A stretch of 64,000 nt of DNA. It comes from Aureobasidium sp. EXF-3400. Its lineage: Eukaryota; Ascomycota; Dothideomycetes; Dothideales; Saccotheciaceae. The stretch covers positions 62,001 to 126,000 of the forward strand of contig SWBL01000012.1 of assembly GCA_024195585.1 (NCBI GenBank), written 5' to 3'. Positions 57,614 to 64,000 of this stretch are shown piece after piece. A program made the translations under genes and the position numbers. The notes under the pieces are model-generated. The model worked only from the letters and a program-made list of their open reading frames with translations, ran no database searches and had not been told where the DNA came from. Numbering within the stretch: the first letter of the stretch is position 1; each line of letters opens with the position of its first letter.

Positions 57614-59863
57614 TTAAGCCATCACACCGGTCAAGCCCTCGCGCATGCGTTCGACACCTTTGATACCTACACCCTTCAGTCTGCCCAGTTCACCTACATG
57701 TCTGATCTCGTCGTCCATCTCGCACAGCGCATTAACAATCATTTCTGCCTTCTTGGCTCCTACGCCTTTGAGCAGACGGATCTGAGCGACGTCACGGCTG
57801 TTGATGATGCGCAGAATGTGCTTGGAGCGAGGGGTTTGGTCGGGACCAGTGTTGATGAGTGAATGTGCCAATTCGTCTTCTGAATCAGAGTCTGCAGTCT
57901 GTCGTTGCGAACATGGTTGAGGTGCTGATGTAGCTTCGTCGCGGAACACGCTGAGGTTGCGGCGGATGGCGGGTCTACTGCGCGGTTTTGCGCGCTGGTG
58001 GTTGTCGAATACAGACTCATCCTCGTCGTCTTGGTCGTGGGTTTCGGGTTGATAATCCTCGTCGTCATCATCAGCCAACAGTGGCACTCCCCCGCTAGAT
58101 TTTGGTCTGCGTTCCTCTTCTTTGCGGTTGATCTTCTCTTGCAGCTTGAGCATCTTCTGCGCTAGCTTTTGATTGTCTGGGAAGTAAGGTAATGCGAGCT
58201 GGTACATTTTGAGGGCACTGACTTCTTCGCCGCGCACGGTATGCTGTTTGGCCATGAGAAGGTATTGTAGGCCCTCTGCGCGTGCTGATTCTTGGTCGAT
58301 GACTCTACGCTCCAAGGCAATCAACCGTGCTTGTACGTCTGGTGCGATCTCTGTGCCTGCTGGTAGCTTTGTGCTGAGTGCCTGCTCGGCTAACTTTTCG
58401 GCCACTTTCCTTTCGATGAGCTCCTCAATTGACTTTTGGGACATGGTCTCTGGTCTGGCTGCGACGGTCGGCTTTAGCACCTTCGATGGCCTGTTGATGG
58501 TAGGTACAGCTTCACTACTAGTGCGCTTTTGTGCCTCAGCAGTACGTGGGTGGCCTAGTCCAGAGAGGTGGCCAGGGCGTGAAATGGCTGTTGTCTTTGG
58601 CTTATCAGAATAAACAGAGAAGGCTTTGACTGGCTTTTCGACCTTGTCCTTCTCGGGCTGCTCCTTGCTAGGGACAACGTTGTGCGACAACGCCTTTGGC
58701 CTCAAAGGCTGGCGGTTAGCCAGAGGAACTGAAGGAATGCCAGACTTGGACTCAGGTTTTGGTGCTGTGCGGAAGAAAGGTCTGTTTTCGACTTCGTTGA
58801 CTTCGATCTTCTTGGTTCGGTTTGCGAAGTTCAATGAGCTAAGTGTATCAAGATGGTAGCTTCTGACGGGGGCCAAGTTCAGAATCATGACTGTCAGGCC
58901 GTTGTTCTGACCAAGAGACAGAATTCGTGTCATCTTGGACTCGCGGTAAGGAATACGATTTTGCTTCTTACTAATAGCCTCGACGCATTGAGCGAGAACG
59001 AAGAGAGACTTGTTGATGCTTGCAGACTCGACCATTCTCTCCTTACCATTGTCGGTGCGGCGGTTATCTTCAGAGCCGGCCAGATCAATGGCGCTTGCTG
59101 TGCTTACACGAACTTCGTTGCCAGTTACTTGAGTTACCTTGACGCAGAGAACTGCATGAGAGCGCGAGGAGTGCGCGTTCAACTAGACGTGTCGTTAGTG
59201 GTATGCGTCTTTGGATGGACTGGAAGGAGAGCCCACCTTGGTGGCAGAAGTCGAGCGGTTAACGTTGGCTTGGTCGTAAAGGGATTCAAAGTCCTTGAGT
59301 GAGGTGCAAGGTCTCTCGGTCAAGCCAACGACAACCGTCTTGCCATTGTTGTCGCGAATAGGCAGACCAGCAGGGGTGCGCTTTTCAGGGGCTTCGAACA
59401 GATCATAGACGCGGTCGTTGTAGATTTCGTAGTAGCTCATGGCGACATCGACTTTGGTATCGCCTTCGGTGTCCTTCTCAATCTTACGACTTCTGCGATA
59501 GATGCTGCTGAGCAAGCGTGGAATGACACCTCTGTCTGCCAGCAGTTTCCCACCACGCATTGTGTGCGTCTTTCCGGTTCCTGTGACTCCATATGCAAAG
59601 ATTGTAACATCGAAGCCCTTGAATAGATGCTTGACGGTGGGAGCAATCTCATTGTCAAAGACTTGTTGTTGTGTGGCCAGCTGATCGTAGACGCTGTTGA
59701 ACTGGAAACTGAAAGCCTCGGCCTCGTTCTTGGGATTCGGGATGCGCACGATCGAGGGAGTAGCTGATGGGTCGGGAGCGTTTGATGCGGCCTCGACAAT
59801 TGTGTCCTTCTCCAGTTCCTGCTTGAGCAAGGGTCGGATGCGGGCGACGACCCGGACGCTCAT
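57614..59863 (-). CDS. Kinesin-10 (Kid/KIF22)-like motor with helix-hairpin-helix tail
   Basis: Exons 59863-59237 and 59182-57614 (54-nt intron, phase 0) give 731 residues. N-terminal motor domain: VRVVARIRPL, P-loop GVTGTGKT (92-99), switch I NAHSSRSH (211-218), switch II DLAGSE (242-247), and the neck-side ILNLAPV and LSSLNFANRTKKIEV. A basic, Pro-rich linker follows, then a coiled coil (~430-560, KSIEELIERKVAEKLAE) and an acidic patch. The last ~55 residues contain paired helix-hairpin-helix motifs (RLLKGVGAKKAEMIV, GRLKGVGIKGVERM), as in Kid chromokinesins, where they bind DNA. A chromosome-arm or spindle role is inferred from that layout. Confidence 0.9.
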
Positions 59864-60696
59864 GGTTGGCTGGAGTCAAGGGGGCTGGTTAAAAATGGGG
59901 TCGGTGGATGGTCAATACGCCGGGCAGACGTGTCGAAGAAGACAAGAAAGAAGAAGAGGAGAAGAATCGAAAGGCCCTCGCTGGGCTGGGCGTGCTGAAT
60001 TGGCTTCGCGCGTGCCTCCCTGCTCCTGACTGACGTGAAGCTGCAGGAGCCGTTCGAGACTTCACGCTTTTTCCCCACGCCCAAAAGAGATCCGATGTCA
60101 ACAACACGGCGTTTGACCCAGCAACCGTTTTGGCTTTGGCTTCAATCGTGCCCCTTCTCCTTGACTCTGTTCAACCCAACGAGAACACCTCTTGCGACGT
60201 CGATTCAGCCTTCTAATTATGCCTGTACAGTCTTCGAATATTCATGTTTGCATGCAATCTCGTTCACAAGTTTCGCATTTACGATCGCGCTAACCATGTC
60301 GATCCCGCCTAATTGTGCCAACAATCGCGTCTTCGATAACCTACTCGATAATCCAACTGTGCTAACGCTCTCCAAAAAGAAACTGTAGTTCGGACCGTGC
60401 TCATGACGGCCGGCACATGCTTGATCCTACGTCAGCTCCTGAAACCCTGCAGGCATCGTGCCGTGCCTGGTTGTGAACCATCTTGAGTCATAGTCAGCAT
60501 GATAATCCTAGGCGAAACAATCTCTTTCGTGATCGTGTTTTTGTGTTGAGATCGGGGCTGTTGTTTCACGTGGATATATGGAATCCAATACTGAACGCTC
60601 AAGATATCTGTATTCAGCGTATGCTTCATTCTATCATATATCAAAGTCGGATGCAACTACTCTCGGCAACCAGGTCTCCAGCCTCCAAACATTTTA
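59864..60696. other. Intergenic gap
   Basis: 833 bp between two minus-strand genes. Holds the kinesin promoter and the acyltransferase 3' region. A plus-strand frame ending near 60388 begins with a good-context ATG at 60297 (MSIPPNCANNRV) but ends after 30 residues; not called. Confidence 0.4.
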
Positions 60697-62822
60697 TCAT
60701 GTTGTGGCCTTCTTTGCCTGAACAGGCGTTGGTTTAGCTGCCTTCTGCGGAGCTTTGCCACCGGTAGTCTTGCTACCTGTTGCAGTGCCATTGGGCACGC
60801 CCGTTTTCTTGCTAGCACTCGATGCTTGAGCTGGCCGCTTCGTCGCTGCTGATGAAGCCGACGTTCCTGCCTTACTCGTGGCAGGTGTTGCCTGTTGCTT
60901 CTGCTTGTTCTCGGCTATCTTTTGTACACCTTGTTTGGCTTTCTGCATTGCTAGCGTCGACAGAGGTCGTGTGATAGCAGTCTCGGTAGGGGTCATTGGT
61001 AACGACTTGCGAAGGTTTGGTGCAGGCTTAGAAGACGCCGTCTGCGTAGCTCGCATAAGTCGCCGTCGTGTCTCTTCGTGTGCATTGTCGATCGTGTTCT
61101 TGAGCTTAGGGTCGAGGTTTCGTCCAGCTGTGAGCTTCTCCGTTCCTTCCGGAAGAGGATGCTTTCGCATCGCCTCTTCTATCTCTCTCTGAGTCCGAGC
61201 AGCATCTCTTGTGATCTTCTCTATAGCAGACCCTTTGATCGGTGGACCACCCGCTGATTTCGAGGCATACGTCAGAGCTTGTCGCATGTCTTCGGTCGAC
61301 TTTGGCGCCTTGGGTGCCTTTCCTGTAGTTAGCAGATTCAACTGCTGTTGTTGAGCCACTTTATTCAGTAGCGCATCGAAATCGATATTTCCAGGTGCTA
61401 TATCTCCACTCGAAAGTGCTGTTGCAGCGGCAGTAATGGGAGCAAAGATGGCGAGGAACTCCTCCCATCCACCTGCTTTGACTTCGGTGGTGATGAACTT
61501 GGCAGTCTTGTTGACTGGTTTGATGACTTTCTTCTCTCCATGGCCGTTGCCATTTACAAGCTTTTGAAGTGCGGCTTCAGCTTGCATGGCTTTAATTGGG
61601 CATCCAGCAGGGAATGAGCCATGACGGTAGAAGTGCTCCAGCAGGTAATCTTTCTCAGTCCAGCGATTCTTGAGCCATCTCTCAAAGGCTTCGTCGTTGT
61701 CGATCGGGATATCACTGATCTTGAATCGTCTCCAGTACATGTTGACAGACTTAGGTGGACGACCTTCAAAGAATGAAGAGCGAAGTGTGAATATGTCTTG
61801 TCCGAACTGGCCTTCTCTGTCCTTTCTGTCAGCTGAAATCTATGGAACAGATCGTCATAAGACATACGGAACACCCTCGTAGGCAATTGTGCAGTCGTAT
61901 AACCAATTCGTTGACTCCTTTAGACGCTGAAGACAGAACTGCAGTCCGGTTTTGCGAGGCAATAGTTGATGCTTCATGTCGCTGATACCTTGCTTCTCTG
62001 CCCAGGCCTTACTTTTTGCGCGAGTGGTCTCACTCAAGTTTGTGCCTTCTGGGAATATCAGCAGCCACATAGGATCTTTGGGATCACTGAGTTGGCTCAG
62101 ATGCCGTTGGAAACGACTTCTATCCGTCTCCCATTTTCGCGACAGAAAGATGAAGTTGTAGAACTGAGCACCCCAACCAAAGATAGGGACGTTCTTCAAA
62201 GATTCTTTCAAGATGATATAGATGCGGCCATGCATCTTGTTGGTATATGCGATCCACCAGAGATATAACCAGTCGGTGTAAAGCTAAGTCGATCAGTATC
62301 ATTTGTTCTCCAGCATTATTCCTGGAAACTTACCTGATGGTTGGCCATCATGACAAGCCTGTGGGGAAAGTTGCATCGAAGACTCCCATCATCCATCTGA
62401 TACAATTGGCCCTTCATACTCTCGTCTCCGGTAACTCTGACAGCGGTAGGCGCCCACCACTGAGTCATGGTCGCAGTAAGGACAGCAAAAGATTCTTTAG
62501 TCCATGCCATGTATCCATCATAGAACTTAGGGTCAATGAGCTTCAATGGAGCACCAATGAATTGCGAAGCGCTTATACTGAATCGCAGTATGCTAATCAG
62601 ATACGATGTCTCGAAAACATGTTTACACTCTACTTACGCCAGTACTCCTGAAAGGAAGGTTGATGCAGCAGAGAAGGCTCTCTCAGCCTGTCCCATGGCA
62701 CCATGTTGAGGTGGCCCTGCTGGATGTTGGTCGCCAGCTTTTGACTTCAGGATATCGAATCCTGCCCCCAGCAAAGTATCGCCAATAGCTTTTGAAGCTG
62801 CCTCGACATGCGATCTCGACAT
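60697..62822 (-). CDS. PlsC-type lysophospholipid acyltransferase (LCLAT1/Cst26-like) with long basic tail
   Basis: Acylates lysophospholipids (lysophosphatidate or lysophosphatidylinositol class) in the ER or related membranes. Exons 62822-62638, 62577-62334, 62283-61868 and 61825-60697 (introns 60, 50 and 42 nt) give 657 residues. The catalytic H-x4-D motif is NHQLYTD (141-147), split by intron 2; the substrate motif is FPEGTN (220-225). GQDIFTLRSSFFEGRPPKSV and MYWRRFKISDIP follow, as in LCLAT1/Vps66-type proteins. A hydrophobic segment precedes the catalytic motif (~48-75). Residues ~400-657 form a Lys/Ala/Thr-rich, low-complexity extension with PAPNLRKSLPMTPTETAIT, longer than the ~400-residue core family. 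Divergent from the gene at 63360. Confidence 0.9.
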
Positions 62823-63359
62823 TTTTCACTTCAATAAAATCACAAGGAGCGAGGAAACATCGAACAGCCACAGATCAGCTATTCATTTGATCGGACACGA
62901 AGCGAGTGACTTCGAGACCTTCAGACCCTGGCTCCGGCAGTGGCAGCATTCCTGCTTTTCGACGAGTTCTTCCATCGACTCGCGTCAGCAAGCGACGTGC
63001 GATGAGGCAATGTGGCACGGTGCCAGAGCCAAATCGAGGTTCGAGCTGCATTTCTCAGCCACGACCAACCTGATTCGCGCCCCGCAAGGAAAAGTAAAAT
63101 GACGTGTGGTTCATGAGCCGCTTTTTCGATTCGAGTCCAGCCACCCTACCTTGCTCAAGTGCCCTTTAGATCTCGAAATCGCACCCTTCTTCCTTCGAAT
63201 TCCACGTTGAATACACCACAAGACTACCGCGGAGCTTTTCCTTGACATTTTCTTGAACCAAGAGACCTCCCCTTCCTTCGGAATCCTACCACTGTTCGAA
63301 CAAATATAAGCACCTGTCAGGAAACACAGTTCTGTCAGACAAGTCCACCAAAACTCGAT
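62823..63359. promoter_or_regulatory. Divergent promoter, acyltransferase / small repeat protein
   Basis: 537 bp between divergent start codons. No specific element recognised. Confidence 0.45.
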
Positions 63360-63992
63360 ATGGCCAACGCTCCTTCCGCAACTCGTCCTCACATCAACCA
63401 ATCGCGAGCCACAAACGGCGTAGCCAGAACGAACGGCGCTCCTCGTGCGAACGGAGCAGCTCGAACAAACGGTGTAGCTGCTGGTAAAGCAGCAGCATCT
63501 CGTCCGGCAGCCAGAGCAAACAGCATCTCGTCTCAGGGAGATACACCTGTGAACGGAGTCGGCTCAGCATACGCTATCATGGCCAACCGAATCGCAAACC
63601 GTGTTGCTGAGATGGCCGAGAGCATCACATTCGTCGAGAGGTATGTTCACACGACCTGAAAACATCTGGTTCACATTGCTGACTCAAAATACAGACCAAA
63701 GCCGCAACAAAATGGACAAATCTTCAACGAAGAGCCGGCTGAGAAGAAGCGCCCTCGCAAGCTCGAAATGCGCCTCGACACCGGAAACGAGGTCAGCTTC
63801 AGCGCGCCTTTCCTCGACAACACACTCCAGAAGATGCTCGCACTCCAGAATCGCATGCTCAAGAGCACAGCAGACTTGTCGAAACAAGAAGGTGTGGATG
63901 AAAAGATCATCCGAGAATCAGCTGCTCAGAGCGCAGAGCTGAGTCGTATCATTGCTCTCATCTGTGCGGAGAAGGCCCGTCAAGGAGCTTAG
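63360..63992 (+). CDS. Uncharacterised 192-residue protein with Asn-Gly repeats
   Basis: Exons 63360-63640 and 63695-63992 (54-nt intron, GTATGT donor) give 192 residues and end 9 bases before the window's right end. No family recognised. Residues ~15-50 are a degenerate six-residue repeat (ATNGVAR, TNGAPR, ANGAAR, TNGVAAG), rich in Ala and Arg without acids. The C-terminal half is helical (AYAIMANRIANRVAEMAESI, then KLEMRLDTGNEVSF and NTLQKMLALQNRMLK), suggesting a coiled-coil protein. A basic KKRPRK patch at ~112 may be a nuclear signal. Confidence 0.75.
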
Positions 63993-64000
63993 AGTTTCCC

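Noticed and set aside
60093..60388. A short plus-strand frame with a good-context ATG at 60297
   Set aside because: Ends after 30 residues from that ATG and no downstream exon with sensible splice sites was found.

Overview
The window is nuclear DNA from a filamentous ascomycete (Pezizomycotina, most likely Dothideomycetes; the class is inferred from overall protein style, not from a search). Evidence: genes lie on both strands, most introns are 46-60 nt with GTRNGT-like donors and CTNAC-like branch points, intergenic gaps run from 0.3 to 3.5 kb, and the gene content is fungal (an eisosome BAR protein, VID27, a GH64 glucanase, a giant 'involucrin repeat'/leashin-type protein of the kind found in septate moulds). 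No operons, CRISPR arrays, rRNA or convincing tRNA genes were seen.

Layout. 1-8861 (-): the N-terminal ~2953 codons of one intronless giant reading frame that runs off the left edge. 9858-14630 (-): CstF-64/Rna15-type RNA-binding protein, mitochondrial ribosomal protein uS17m, trehalose-6-phosphate synthase. 15498-21402 (+): HIRIP3-like histone chaperone, AP-1 beta-adaptin, Dph7-type WD40 protein. 21698-25714 (-): Pil1/Lsp1-family eisosome protein, one weak small gene, and a novel nuclear-looking helical protein that is divergent from an Hsp70-like ATPase gene (26143-28180, +). 28462-32701: a Dal5-type permease (-) and an amidase (+) share a 427-bp divergent promoter with four HGATAR sites, a plausible nitrogen-scavenging pair. 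33121-38010 (+): VID27 and an unrecognised 379-residue protein. 38983-44946 (-): secreted GH64 glucanase and alpha-COP. 45685-50878 (+): a small acidic/basic protein of unknown function and SEC24. 54424-56670 (+): C2H2 transcription factor behind a 3.5-kb gap. 57614-62822 (-): kinesin-10-like motor with helix-hairpin-helix tail, and a lysophospholipid acyltransferase with a long basic tail. 63360-63992 (+): small Asn-Gly repeat protein.

Functional links. Three vesicle-coat subunits (AP-1 beta, alpha-COP, Sec24) occur in 33 kb, but they are separated by unrelated genes, so this looks like chance. The permease/amidase pair is the clearest functional pairing. The most interesting non-coding signal is a two-copy family of short, inverted-repeat-ended elements: one sits inside a permease intron and inflates it to 234 nt, and a diverged relative lies in the gap downstream of SEC24. 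The best candidate for something undescribed is the divergent pair of the novel nuclear-looking protein and the Hsp70-like ATPase. Exon boundaries are my own splice-site reading; each chosen set keeps frame and gives a total length divisible by three except where stated.
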